Assembly: GCF_003313505.1 (NCBI RefSeq) | Contig: NZ_QMHO01000005.1 | Location: 186,001 to 250,000, forward strand | DNA from: Pedobacter nanyangensis | Lineage (GTDB): Bacteria > Bacteroidota > Bacteroidia > Sphingobacteriales > Sphingobacteriaceae | Length of the DNA stretch: 64,000 nt | Direction: 5' to 3' | In this document: piece after piece, positions 38,035 to 45,645 of the stretch | Layout of the letters: each line of letters starts with the position of its first letter | Numbering within the stretch: the first letter of the stretch is position 1 | Translations under genes and position numbers: made by a program | The notes under the pieces: model-generated | What the model saw: only the letters and a program-made list of their open reading frames with translations | Told to the model about the DNA's origin: nothing | Databases searched by the model: none

Positions 38035-38075
38035 GGGTTCAGAACAAATAATTAAAAGCTTTGTTTAGGTTCGAT

Positions 38076-38456
38076 TTAGTGAAAGTAGTCGCCTGAAAAA
38101 TAATACCACTGTTCTTTTTCTTTTTTAAACTGCGAGCGCTCATGATGAACATATTGCTGCAGCCCTTTTTGATAAAAAGCTTTAAACTCAACCACATTCT
38201 TTTCAGCAGAAATAATCTCCAATTTTAGCCAATGGTTGGCCTTAGCCCATTGCGCCATATCTATTTTGTTATACAAGTGCCTTTTAGCCGGATGGGTAGT
38301 ATCCCATAGGTAGTCTATCAAATGCAAAGCATAGGCACTGTATCTCGACCGCATGAGTAATTCGGCGCTTGGCGGAAGTATTTTTTTTGAATGATATACT
38401 TCACAGCATTGGGCATAAGGCTTACCTGATGTACAGGCACAAGTTATTGTCGGCAT
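38076..38456 (-). CDS. YchJ-family zinc-binding protein (UPF0225)
   Basis: A 126-residue cytoplasmic protein. The N-terminal Cys motif TCACTSGKPYAQCCEVYH is the SEC-C-like zinc ligand set, followed by LMRSRYSAYALHLIDYLWDTTH, the conserved YchJ core (shown in adjacent pieces), and VEFKAFYQKGLQQYVHHERS, FKKEKEQWYYFSGDYF at the end. Biochemical function is unknown. It lies 41 bases upstream of the TonB receptor gene on the same strand and may be cotranscribed with it. Confidence 0.9.
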   Translation of the reverse strand: MPTITCACTSGKPYAQCCEVYHSKKILPPSAELLMRSRYSAYALHLIDYLWDTTHPAKRHLYNKIDMAQWAKANHWLKLEIISAEKNVVEFKAFYQKGLQQYVHHERSQFKKEKEQWYYFSGDYFH

Positions 38457-38499
38457 TCGTCAAAAATACATTAAAAAGAAATTTAGCATAGCCCAAAAG

Positions 38500-38529
38500 T
38501 TGCATTTTTGAGTGCTAATGATATTTTTG
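38500..38529 (+). promoter_or_regulatory. Promoter of the GAF histidine kinase gene
   Basis: TTG at 38500-38502 and TATTTTTG at 38522-38529, separated by 19 bases, match the Bacteroidota -33/-7 pattern. The predicted transcript start, near 38536, lies about 27 bases before the TTG start codon. Confidence 0.65.
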
Positions 38530-38562
38530 TAATGAAACATCGTATAAAACTAGATATATCCA

Positions 38563-39765
38563 TTGCAAACCACCCGTACAATTCCTGCGAATGAACCTGA
38601 AAGGTTAGCTAGCTTATTTGAGCTAGATCTTGACTATACTGCCTTAAACGATACTTTTAAAGACCTGAGCTTTCTTGCCGCCAAAATTACTGGGATGGAA
38701 ATTTCACTTATTTCGTTTATAGATTCTTATACGCAATGGATTGTTTCGCGGTTTGGCCTAGAAATATACCAAACTCCCATAGATGATACGGTTTGCCAAT
38801 TTACCTTGGGTGAAGAAGACCATTTAGAAATTGAAGATTTATCCAAAGATGAACGTTTCTTTGCAAAAGACTTTATTGGCGATCCCATGAACCTAAAATA
38901 TTACTTAGGAATTCCACTCAAATCATCCAAAGGTTTAAACATTGGCTCCCTGTGCGTCATCGACAATAAAGCTCATGGCAAATTATCTCAAGAGAAAATT
39001 GAGCAACTTAAAATCATTGCTCGCCAAATTATCGCAAGAATTAACGATGCCAACAGCATTAAGTCACTACAAAATCGATTGCGTTTACAAACAGACACCT
39101 ATAAGAAAGTAGCTCACGATATTAGAGGCCCCATTGCTGGCATTATTGGCTTGGCCGATATGATTGCCAATGATATGGATGAATATCCAAAAGCAGAACT
39201 GCAAAAGATTGTAGGGATGATGGGGAAAAGCAGCCAATCGGTGCTAGATTTAGCGGATGAAATTTTAAGGAGCTCCCTTGATCAACTGCACTGTGCGCCA
39301 GAAGTTTTTAATTTGAGGATTTTCAAAGAGAAGCTGGATAAACTTTACCAGCCACAGGCTTTCAATAAGCAAATTAATTTGGATATAGAAGTTAATCTTG
39401 CCTTTGAATCCGTATCCATAAAAAAGGATAAACTCATGCAGATCAGCGGCAACTTGATCTCCAATGCGATTAAATTTACACCCAGCGGGGGAAATATCAA
39501 AGTAATGTTAGATCTGTTTTTAGAAACAGATAACAAAACCCTCATTTTAGAGGTTCATGACAGCGGCACGGGCATTAGCCAAGATGCCGTTGACGAAATT
39601 TTAAATGGTATTGCCGAAAGCAGTGATGGTACCATTGGCGAAAAAGGCTATGGATTTGGATTGCCGATGGTACGAAAATTACTGAACGAACTTAATGGCG
39701 AGATGCGTATCGAATCCAAAATTGGTGAGGGCAGTTCTTTCCATATCCGAATTCCATATATCTAG
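38563..39765 (+). CDS. GAF-domain sensor histidine kinase, soluble
   Basis: A 400-residue cytoplasmic kinase with no membrane segment. A GAF domain (residues about 25-160) contains DTVCQFTLGEEDHLEIEDL and YYLGIPLKSSKGLNIGSLCV. HisKA has the phosphoacceptor H185 in KKVAHDIRGPIAGIIGLADM, and the ATPase domain shows ISGNLISNAIKFTPSGG near 300, EVHDSGTGISQDAV near 330 and GYGFGLPMVRKLLNEL near 360. The TTG start is the only usable codon after an upstream stop at 38551, and a good promoter sits before it. No response regulator is adjacent, so its partner is elsewhere. Confidence 0.9.
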   Translation: MQTTRTIPANEPERLASLFELDLDYTALNDTFKDLSFLAAKITGMEISLISFIDSYTQWIVSRFGLEIYQTPIDDTVCQFTLGEEDHLEIEDLSKDERFFAKDFIGDPMNLKYYLGIPLKSSKGLNIGSLCVIDNKAHGKLSQEKIEQLKIIARQIIARINDANSIKSLQNRLRLQTDTYKKVAHDIRGPIAGIIGLADMIANDMDEYPKAELQKIVGMMGKSSQSVLDLADEILRSSLDQLHCAPEVFNLRIFKEKLDKLYQPQAFNKQINLDIEVNLAFESVSIKKDKLMQISGNLISNAIKFTPSGGNIKVMLDLFLETDNKTLILEVHDSGTGISQDAVDEILNGIAESSDGTIGEKGYGFGLPMVRKLLNELNGEMRIESKIGEGSSFHIRIPYI

Positions 39766-39969
39766 CTTCGTCTATCTTCATTTTTAAAGCCTTAAAAGGT
39801 TGGATGCGTGCAGTCCCAAAGGGCAAAAAACATCTCCTTATTCCTTTTTTACAAGCTTTTGTCATCATGATGTTCCATTTTTAAGAAGCAAAAACTTCCA
39901 TTATTACTACTTGTTTTAACGATGAAGCTTTCAATTTCTGAAAGTTCGCACACTTAAAACTTATCATTT

Positions 39970-40722
39970 ATGTCATTATTATTAAACAAAGTAGCCTTGG
40001 TCACTGGAGCTGGTTCAGGCATCGGTAAAGCCATTGCAAAAGCTTACGCACTTGAAGGTGCTAAAGTTGTCGTATCGGATATTAATGAAGAACACGGAAA
40101 CGCCACCGTGGCCGAAATCCAAAAAAACGGCGGAGAAGCACATTTTATCAAGGCAGATTCTGGCAGTGCCGAAGATCATAAGAACTTGGTAGCGGGAACT
40201 GTGGCCAAATATGGAAGACTGGACATTGCTTGCAATAACGCAGGCGTTGGGGGCCCAGCGGCACCTACTGGCGAATATGACATTGCGGGCTGGGACAAAG
40301 TAATTGCCATTAATTTAAGCGGTGTATTTTACGGATGCAGATATCAGATCGAACAAATGGAAAAAAATGGAGGTGGTAGCATTGTGAACATGGCTTCTAT
40401 CCATGGTACTGTGGCCGCTCCAAATAGCGTAGCTTATACCGCAGCCAAACACGGCGTGGTTGGCTTAACCAAAAACATTGGAGCAGAATATGGACAGAAA
40501 AACATTCGCTGTAATGCTGTAGGCCCAGGTTATATTCATACACCTTTATTAGATGATAACTTGGATGAGGCCAACTTGAAAGCAGTGGCGGCAAAAGCTC
40601 CTATGAACAGATTGGGAACCCCTGAAGAAGTAGCAGAGTTGGTCGTATTCCTCAGCTCTGATAAAGCATCCTTTACTACTGGTGCTTACTACATTACGGA
40701 TGGTGGTTATACTACTGTGTAA
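39970..40722 (+). CDS. Short-chain dehydrogenase/reductase (SDR family)
   Basis: A 250-residue NAD(P)-dependent oxidoreductase of the classical SDR type. The cofactor motif TGAGSGIG is at 12-19, NNAG at 89-92, the catalytic Ser is S143 and the YxxxK pair is Y156/K160 in SVAYTAAKHGV. D37 after the second strand suggests a preference for NAD. The C-terminus FTTGAYYITDGGYTTV is typical. The substrate cannot be inferred. It stands alone, followed by palindromic repeats. Confidence 0.95.
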   Translation: MSLLLNKVALVTGAGSGIGKAIAKAYALEGAKVVVSDINEEHGNATVAEIQKNGGEAHFIKADSGSAEDHKNLVAGTVAKYGRLDIACNNAGVGGPAAPTGEYDIAGWDKVIAINLSGVFYGCRYQIEQMEKNGGGSIVNMASIHGTVAAPNSVAYTAAKHGVVGLTKNIGAEYGQKNIRCNAVGPGYIHTPLLDDNLDEANLKAVAAKAPMNRLGTPEEVAELVVFLSSDKASFTTGAYYITDGGYTTV

Positions 40723-40735
40723 GTGATAAAATTTA

Positions 40736-40789
40736 GACTTACGAAGTTTAAGCAGTTAGACTTACGAAGTTTTAAAAACTTCGTAAGTC
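40736..40789. repeat. Palindromic repeat: half copy plus full hairpin
   Basis: A single arm GACTTACGAAGTTT at 40736-40749 is followed by a full inverted repeat: the same arm at 40759-40772 and its exact complement at 40776-40789 around a 3-base loop. An almost identical full copy is at 41589-41619. The shared 14-base arm makes this a REP-like family, perhaps also acting as terminators of the SDR gene. Confidence 0.85.
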
Positions 40790-40913
40790 ATTTAGGTTTC
40801 GCAAAGCGATTTCCATATACCAAACCGCCCGTGTACAACATTTTGTCTCTAATTGGATTATAGCCTGTGGATATAGCGGCGGCCACAATGCGCTCACCTG
40901 TAATAACACCCAT
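40788..40913 (-). pseudogene. Short open frame, possible gene remnant
   Basis: The minus strand encodes a 41-residue frame beginning MGVITGERIVAAAISTGYNP and ending GNRFAKPK; its stop codon lies inside the palindromic repeat. Composition (Gly, Ala, Ile, no low complexity) looks protein-like, and the frame continues upstream without stop for a further 11 residues (WPYCHR region). It may be the remains of a longer gene interrupted by the repeat or a chance frame. From 40914 to 41204 I see nothing else except the promoter region of the next gene. Confidence 0.25.
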
Positions 40914-41204
40914 TATTCTGTGGCAATATGGCCACGAAATTGAAAATTATACCTATTGGGCACCGCAATTACCACGTTACAAAAAAGAAACCTCCATGAA
41001 CAAGCCGTTAACAGAGTGACAACAAGTCTGTTCATTTCAATCACAATGTTTTGTTTTTCAAATCATTGCAAACTTTCAAAAAGTCCATTAACATTCTATT
41101 GCCTTAATGATAAGTTAAGGTTAACTACCTAAAATGGAAAAACCGAAAACCTTTAGTGTTTGACGGCTGTTAGTAATGCCAAAAAACATTAAGAATAGAA
41201 CATT

Positions 41205-41579
41205 ATGAAAACTCAATTTAAATTTTTAGCCGTCTTACTGATGATGCCTCTCTTTTTTTTAGCTTGCAGTAAAGATGATGACCCTGCGGATAATGATCTA
41301 TTTGTGGGCACCTATAACGGTACCATCAGTTACACCAGTGGCTCAACTTCAACACGTACCGAAACAGGGAAAGTAACGGTAGTGAAAACGGGCAATAATT
41401 ATGATTTCAAATTTTCGGATGGAATTCCGGATTTGAACGGGGTAGAATTCCAGAAAAATGAAAATGAGGCTGTATCTATTGGAAACGATGAGAGCAAGTA
41501 CATTAGGATAACGGCCGGAACACTTAAAATAGCTTTTACTAAGAATGGTGCCATTTGGACCGCCGACTGTACGAGATAG
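41205..41579 (+). CDS. Hypothetical small lipoprotein
   Basis: A 124-residue protein with signal MKTQFKFLAVLLMMPLFFLAC, the Cys at 21 followed by the acidic SKDDDPADND, which suits surface-exposed Bacteroidota lipoproteins. The mature chain looks like a small beta-barrel or sandwich (FVGTYNGTISYTSG, then GKVTVVKTGNNYDFKFSDG and LKIAFTKNGAIWTADC). No family is recognised. The stop lies 9 bases before a palindromic repeat that could terminate it. Confidence 0.8.
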   Translation: MKTQFKFLAVLLMMPLFFLACSKDDDPADNDLFVGTYNGTISYTSGSTSTRTETGKVTVVKTGNNYDFKFSDGIPDLNGVEFQKNENEAVSIGNDESKYIRITAGTLKIAFTKNGAIWTADCTR

Positions 41580-41588
41580 TTTGAAGGA

Positions 41589-41619
41589 GACTTACGAAGT
41601 TTTAGAAACTTCGTAAGTC
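41589..41619. repeat. Palindromic repeat, second full copy
   Basis: Arms at 41589-41602 and 41606-41619 are identical to those of the copy at 40759-40789; only the 3-base loop differs (TAG against TAA). It lies between convergent stops of the small lipoprotein gene and the gene at 41629-41979. Confidence 0.85.
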
Positions 41620-41628
41620 TTGATTTTA

Positions 41629-41979
41629 TTAATTCCCCTTAATCTGCTTAGGATCATTTACCACCAATTGCAGTTTATCTTTATATAAGGTAACTTTTCC
41701 TGTTACGCAAATACGCTTGTTTTCGAACATTTCTACAGGCTCTTTTTCAAACTTACTTCTATCGGCCTTAAATACCACCACGGTAATTACTTCCTTTGGA
41801 AATTTACCACCCAGGTTAAGCAAACTTAAATTCTCTAAACTACGGGCACTATATACCGAATCGCAAAGCGTAACTTCTTTGCCTACGTGGTTAACAACTT
41901 CTTTTATAGATACCGCGGTTTGGCTTTTGGCAACCATAAAGAACAGGCCAAGTGCTAAAGTAACAATCAGTTTTTTCAT
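41629..41979 (-). CDS. Exported protein with probable OB-fold
   Basis: A 116-residue protein with signal peptide MKKLIVTLALGLFFMVAKSQ. The mature part follows the pattern of OB-fold domains of periplasmic proteins: AVSIKEVVNHVGKEVTLCD, VVVFKADRSKF and KRICVTGKVTLYKDKLQLVV, then NDPKQI. These domains can bind small ligands or nucleic acids; the role here is unknown. The single mature Cys (LCDS) is unpaired apart from ICVT. It is monocistronic. Confidence 0.75.
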   Translation of the reverse strand: MKKLIVTLALGLFFMVAKSQTAVSIKEVVNHVGKEVTLCDSVYSARSLENLSLLNLGGKFPKEVITVVVFKADRSKFEKEPVEMFENKRICVTGKVTLYKDKLQLVVNDPKQIKGN

Positions 41980-42035
41980 AAAGTGAAGATACTAATTACA
42001 ACTTTAAGCTATAACATATTTTGCGATTGAAAAAT

Positions 42036-42063
42036 AAAAAAGCCGTCCATTACAGACGGCCTT
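42036..42063 (-). terminator. Terminator of the META-domain gene
   Basis: GCCGTC (42042-42047) pairs with GACGGC (42055-42060), extended by AA/TT pairs, and on the minus strand is followed by a run of T. It starts about 25 bases after the stop. Confidence 0.8.
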
Positions 42064-42087
42064 CTAAAACAACAATAAAAAAATCTA

Positions 42088-42771
42088 TTAGGCAACTAAA
42101 CCAAATATGGCTACCAATTTTTGATGGTGATAGAGGTTAAAAGTTTGATCGGCGATATCGTAGGTTAAGTTTTTAAGCGAAACAAGCTTCAGGAACTCTC
42201 CTTCTATATCGTTATCCAAACAGGCCATTTGTGTACTTACTACGTTAGAAAAAGCGATTTTGTTTTTCCCAGTAAATTGTACCAAACCACCGTAGCCGTT
42301 GCAGCCTGTATTGCCACTTATACTATTTTTTTTCACATCAAAGTTCATGGTGGCAGTGCGGTTATTTAGGGTTTGGTTATTGATAGAAAGTAGTTTCCAA
42401 CGGTGCTTACCTAAAAACGCAATGGCTTTGGCATCTGTCTCTTTGGCTTTTATTTTTTTCCTGCTCAATACCTTTACCACTTCATATTTGTACGAAGAAG
42501 CATCGGCAGGCACGTTTTTAAGTTTGGTGCGTTTTACCTGCACTTTGTAACGGTATCCATCCTGGTACTTAAAATTTCGGAAACCGCTGTAGAAATACTC
42601 CCAATCTTTGCTGCTTTTATATTTCACCAAATGGCATTTCATAGGGCCTACTCCTGTACAATCGGCTTTGTTCTCTTTAATTTCCATGGTGATGATTTCG
42701 CTCTTAGCCGCAGCTTGAGCGAATTGGGAAATGGTAAGAAGCGCTATGAGTAAGGATGTTATTTTTTTCAT
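42088..42771 (-). CDS. Exported DUF4377 + META (HslJ-like) domain protein
   Basis: A 227-residue exported protein. The open frame allows 21 residues upstream, but the ATG at 42771 gives a clean signal peptide (MKKITSLLIALLTISQFAQA). The first domain (residues 25-105) contains KADCTGVGPMKCHLVKYK and FKYQDGYRYKVQVKRT, typical of DUF4377; the second (115-225) contains KHRWKLLSINNQ, SISGNTGCNGYGG and NVVSTQMACLDNDIEGEFL, the META/HslJ core. HslJ relatives are linked to heat and novobiocin stress. It is monocistronic with its own terminator. Confidence 0.85.
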   Translation of the reverse strand: MKKITSLLIALLTISQFAQAAAKSEIITMEIKENKADCTGVGPMKCHLVKYKSSKDWEYFYSGFRNFKYQDGYRYKVQVKRTKLKNVPADASSYKYEVVKVLSRKKIKAKETDAKAIAFLGKHRWKLLSINNQTLNNRTATMNFDVKKNSISGNTGCNGYGGLVQFTGKNKIAFSNVVSTQMACLDNDIEGEFLKLVSLKNLTYDIADQTFNLYHHQKLVAIFGLVA

Positions 42772-42938
42772 GTATTTATTTTTGCCTATATGATGTGGGA
42801 GATATAGGATTTCCATAAAAATCAGAAAAAACAACCGTAAATAACTGATATTATGCAGGTTAAATTCACGAACAAGCTAAATTACCGTTATAAAAAAATC
42901 CAAACAGAAAGTTAAATACCCTCAGTCCCCTATCTGAA

Positions 42939-43382
42939 CTAAGGTTTGGCTTTAATTTTAGAAATAGTTTGCCCAATAACTTTGGCAGGTTTATCCATAT
43001 CCTTAACGGCAAAATCAATCGCTTCCCGTATCAAATCCTGCACGCGGGGATTACGGTAGTCTTCGGGCTTTTTAACATCAATATGCCTGATCAGTTTTCC
43101 GCTGCCCGTGAGCAATTGATGCGGGTCTTTTAGCAAGGCTCCTTGATTAAAACCGAGGTTTAAATGGTTGGTGTAAATGGGAAGCATGCAAAAAGCATCC
43201 GATAGTTTATCAGAAATAGAAAAAACTGCCGTTAACGCATGGGTATGGTAAAGCAGTTCATTACTTTGGGGATAAAGTTGTAGAATAAATGCTCGCAAAT
43301 CCGTAAAAAGGGAAACCAGTTCACGCTCCTTAAAACTGAGCAAGCGTTCAAAATCGGGATATAAAGGCCTTGGAGCATACAT
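42939..43382 (-). CDS. DUF1801-type protein
   Basis: A 147-residue soluble protein. Features resembling the DUF1801/YdhG family: ELLYHTHALTAVFSISDKLS near 40, MLPIYTNHLNLGFNQGALL near 66, LTGSGKLIRHIDVKKPEDY near 90 and a C-terminal helix rich in Lys. The family has an alpha/beta fold of unknown function. Its ATG lies 5 bases after the stop of the zinc-ribbon gene, so the two form an operon. Confidence 0.8.
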   Translation of the reverse strand: MYAPRPLYPDFERLLSFKERELVSLFTDLRAFILQLYPQSNELLYHTHALTAVFSISDKLSDAFCMLPIYTNHLNLGFNQGALLKDPHQLLTGSGKLIRHIDVKKPEDYRNPRVQDLIREAIDFAVKDMDKPAKVIGQTISKIKAKP

Positions 43383-43387
43383 ATAGA

Positions 43388-43846
43388 TCAGGGTTTTGTG
43401 GGCAACTGTTTAAGCTTATGGATCAGCTTTAACAGCGCTGTCCTGTTTTTTGCTTCATGGTAAAATTTGGGCAGTTTTTCCAGCAAGGTAAAATGCGACC
43501 TGTCTTTATGTTCCCTCAACTTTGCGCCAATATAGCTTTCCAAATAGGCCAAATGCTCTTGGTTATAGGCCCAAAACACTTCATTTTTAAATGGCTGCTG
43601 TAGCTTTAACATTGCACTGAAATATTGATGTGCTGCCATGCGCCAATGACCGCTAATTCCCAGAACTGTTGTTTCGGTAGTCGCTTCCTTATTGTAACCG
43701 CATTTGGGGCAAAGCAGTCGGGCTTTCTGCTTATCATAATCTACGGTAGCTTGAGCCCCGTCGCCACACGATGGACAAACTACCAAAACATTAGCCTGAA
43801 ATTCTGTAAGTCGCTTATTCTGATCATTAAATCTGTCTTGCATCAT
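43388..43846 (-). CDS. Zinc-ribbon protein of unknown function
   Basis: A 152-residue soluble protein with an N-terminal zinc ribbon: CPSC near residue 24 and CPKCGYN near 46, separated by a beta hairpin. The rest is helical and basic (AYNQEHLAYLESYIGAKL, LLKLIHKLKQLPTKP). Such Bacteroidota proteins are annotated as TFIIB-type zinc-ribbon proteins, but no enzymatic motif is visible. It is first in a two-gene operon with the DUF1801-type gene. Confidence 0.8.
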   Translation of the reverse strand: MMQDRFNDQNKRLTEFQANVLVVCPSCGDGAQATVDYDKQKARLLCPKCGYNKEATTETTVLGISGHWRMAAHQYFSAMLKLQQPFKNEVFWAYNQEHLAYLESYIGAKLREHKDRSHFTLLEKLPKFYHEAKNRTALLKLIHKLKQLPTKP

Positions 43847-43990
43847 CTATCTTTTTTGGGCCCTAGCTTAAAATTAAGATTTTTATCCTCTATTTTTAGA
43901 AATTTTTATCCTTTCGTACCGTAGGGGCCGCCTCATCTTGATCAATAAAGTTGGGCCGCTAAGGAAGTTTGTCCTAATACGAGATCTCGG

Positions 43991-44009
43991 ACCAGCTGCG
44001 CTATCCTCC
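43991..44009 (-). other. tRNA 5'-end-like fragment
   Basis: The minus strand reads GGAGGATAGCGCAGCTGGT, like the acceptor strand, the position 8-9 dinucleotide and the D-stem plus start of the D-loop of a bacterial tRNA. No anticodon arm, T-arm (TTCGAAT) or matching 3' acceptor strand follows within 80 bases. It can be a tRNA remnant, for instance from an integration event, or chance. The rest of 43847-44117 holds no gene. Confidence 0.35.
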
Positions 44010-44117
44010 AATATTGCTATAAAGTTACCCTGTAAATCTCTTTTCAATCTCTACCATTTCTCCATTTACAATGTTTTAACTAACTTTCCTTAAAAACCAA
44101 ACTATTCCGTATCACTT

Positions 44118-44942
44118 ATGATTTTAGCACAAAGAGAAAAACAAACCGTTGTACCAACCGGCAAATTGCTGGGCCTTCTCTCTATCGTGTTTACCACCGT
44201 CATTTTGCTCACTATTGCGCAGGATTTTCTCGAATCCATCAGAAATAGTTCGTCATTCTATATGGAGGAATCTCTGCTATTTAAAGCAATTTGGCTACTT
44301 TTTGTCCCTATTTTAGCTTTATTACATCGAGCACTACAAAAAGTAAAATCAAAACGCTTAGTTCCACTAATTTCTTTTACATTGTCTGCAAGCGTATTCC
44401 ATCTTTTTGCCGTTTCTGTAACTGTATGGGGCCTTTCCATGTTGTTTTTTGGAGGCAGATACGATCTATACAAGGTTTTTTCCTACACACTTGCACAAGA
44501 TTTATATAAAATCGTAATGGTTTATGCCTGTTTCAACTTGGTGCATTTCCATTTCTTAGCCAAACCTATTTATACTGAACAAGTTGAAAAGCAATGCTTA
44601 GCGCAATTAACGATATCATACGGCCGTAATAAAGTGATGGTACTGGTTAACGAAATCATCAAAATTACATCTGCTACGCCGTATATTGCCATTCATGTCG
44701 GAGACCGAGCGTACCTACATGCCGATACGCTAAAATCTTTCCATCAAAAAATAGATTCCGAGGTGTTTGTTCAAATCCATAAAACTACCATTGTAAACCT
44801 CCAAATGATTGCTGCCGTTAAATCCCGACTTAATGGTGATTATGATTTGCAATTGAAAAATGGCGAGCTTGTTAGATTAAGTAGAACTTATGCGGAAGAA
44901 TTTAAAAAAAAGCTTAATCTCGGTCCTCAGGATAACCTATAA
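44118..44942 (+). CDS. Membrane-anchored LytTR transcription regulator
   Basis: A 274-residue protein with four transmembrane helices in the first 160 residues and a LytTR DNA-binding domain in the last 95 (ITSATPYIAIHVGDRAYLHA, then DSEVFVQIHKTTIVNLQMIA and GELVRLSRTYAEEFKKKL). It has no receiver domain, so signalling must pass through the membrane part rather than phosphorylation. It is monocistronic; targets are unknown, although LytTR regulators often control the neighbouring gene, here the dioxygenase-YceI pair. Confidence 0.88.
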   Translation: MILAQREKQTVVPTGKLLGLLSIVFTTVILLTIAQDFLESIRNSSSFYMEESLLFKAIWLLFVPILALLHRALQKVKSKRLVPLISFTLSASVFHLFAVSVTVWGLSMLFFGGRYDLYKVFSYTLAQDLYKIVMVYACFNLVHFHFLAKPIYTEQVEKQCLAQLTISYGRNKVMVLVNEIIKITSATPYIAIHVGDRAYLHADTLKSFHQKIDSEVFVQIHKTTIVNLQMIAAVKSRLNGDYDLQLKNGELVRLSRTYAEEFKKKLNLGPQDNL

Positions 44943-45024
44943 ACTCATCAGGTTAAGCTATTTTAATTTCAATGCAAATCCATAGTTCATAGTTTCGTTT
45001 TCATCATCAGAAAACATCAAAGCA

Positions 45025-45645
45025 ATGAACTTTAAAATGAACGTAATTCTTATTTTACTACTTGTGGCTACCACAGCCTGCAGTGCACAACGAAATAAAA
45101 AAATTGGCGGCCCCTGTGAAGGATGCGAAGCGGTTTACGAGTATGGGGATAAAAAACTAAGCCCGTCAGATACTTTGCCAAAGTTTGAACAAAACACCCC
45201 CCAGTTAAAAATATCAGGTAAGGTATTTAAAGCTGATGGCAAAACGCCCGCAAAGGATGTGATCATTTACATTTACCACACCAACCGAAAAGGCATTTAT
45301 GAGCAAAAAGGTGATGAAACGAAATGGGCCAAAAAACACGGTTTCATCAGAGGATGGGTGAAAACCGGAACAGATGGCCGTTATACTTTCTTCACTTTCC
45401 GTCCGGCCTCCTATCCTGATGGCAGCGAACCAGCACATATCCATATCACCATTAAAGAACCTCATGTAAACGAGTACTACCTTGACGAATATCTCTTTGA
45501 GGACGATCCGTTGTTAACACCAGATATCCGAAAGAAACAACAAAACCGAGGAGGTTCTGGCATTGTAAAACCCGTATTCCAAAACGGAATGCTTACTGTA
45601 GAGCGAGATATCATTTTAGGCAAAAATATCCCAAACTATGAATAG
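45025..45645 (+). CDS. Exported lipoprotein of the intradiol dioxygenase fold
   Basis: A 206-residue protein. The signal ends LLVATTACSA with the lipid-bearing Cys19, followed by a Cys pair CEGC (31-34). The fold of protocatechuate/catechol intradiol dioxygenases is seen: ISGKVFKADGKTPAKDVIIY, YHTNRKGIYEQ with candidate iron ligand Y92, GTDGRYTFFTFRPASYPDG with Y130, and the ligand pair H138-I-H140 in EPAHIHITI. All four expected ferric ligands are present, so it may be active. Its gene end overlaps the YceI gene by 8 bases. An envelope-located dioxygenase is unusual; its substrate is unknown. Confidence 0.85.
   Translation: MNFKMNVILILLLVATTACSAQRNKKIGGPCEGCEAVYEYGDKKLSPSDTLPKFEQNTPQLKISGKVFKADGKTPAKDVIIYIYHTNRKGIYEQKGDETKWAKKHGFIRGWVKTGTDGRYTFFTFRPASYPDGSEPAHIHITIKEPHVNEYYLDEYLFEDDPLLTPDIRKKQQNRGGSGIVKPVFQNGMLTVERDIILGKNIPNYE

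Noticed and set aside
43625..43924. 99-residue plus frame
   Set aside because: Antisense to the zinc-ribbon gene, running into non-coding sequence.
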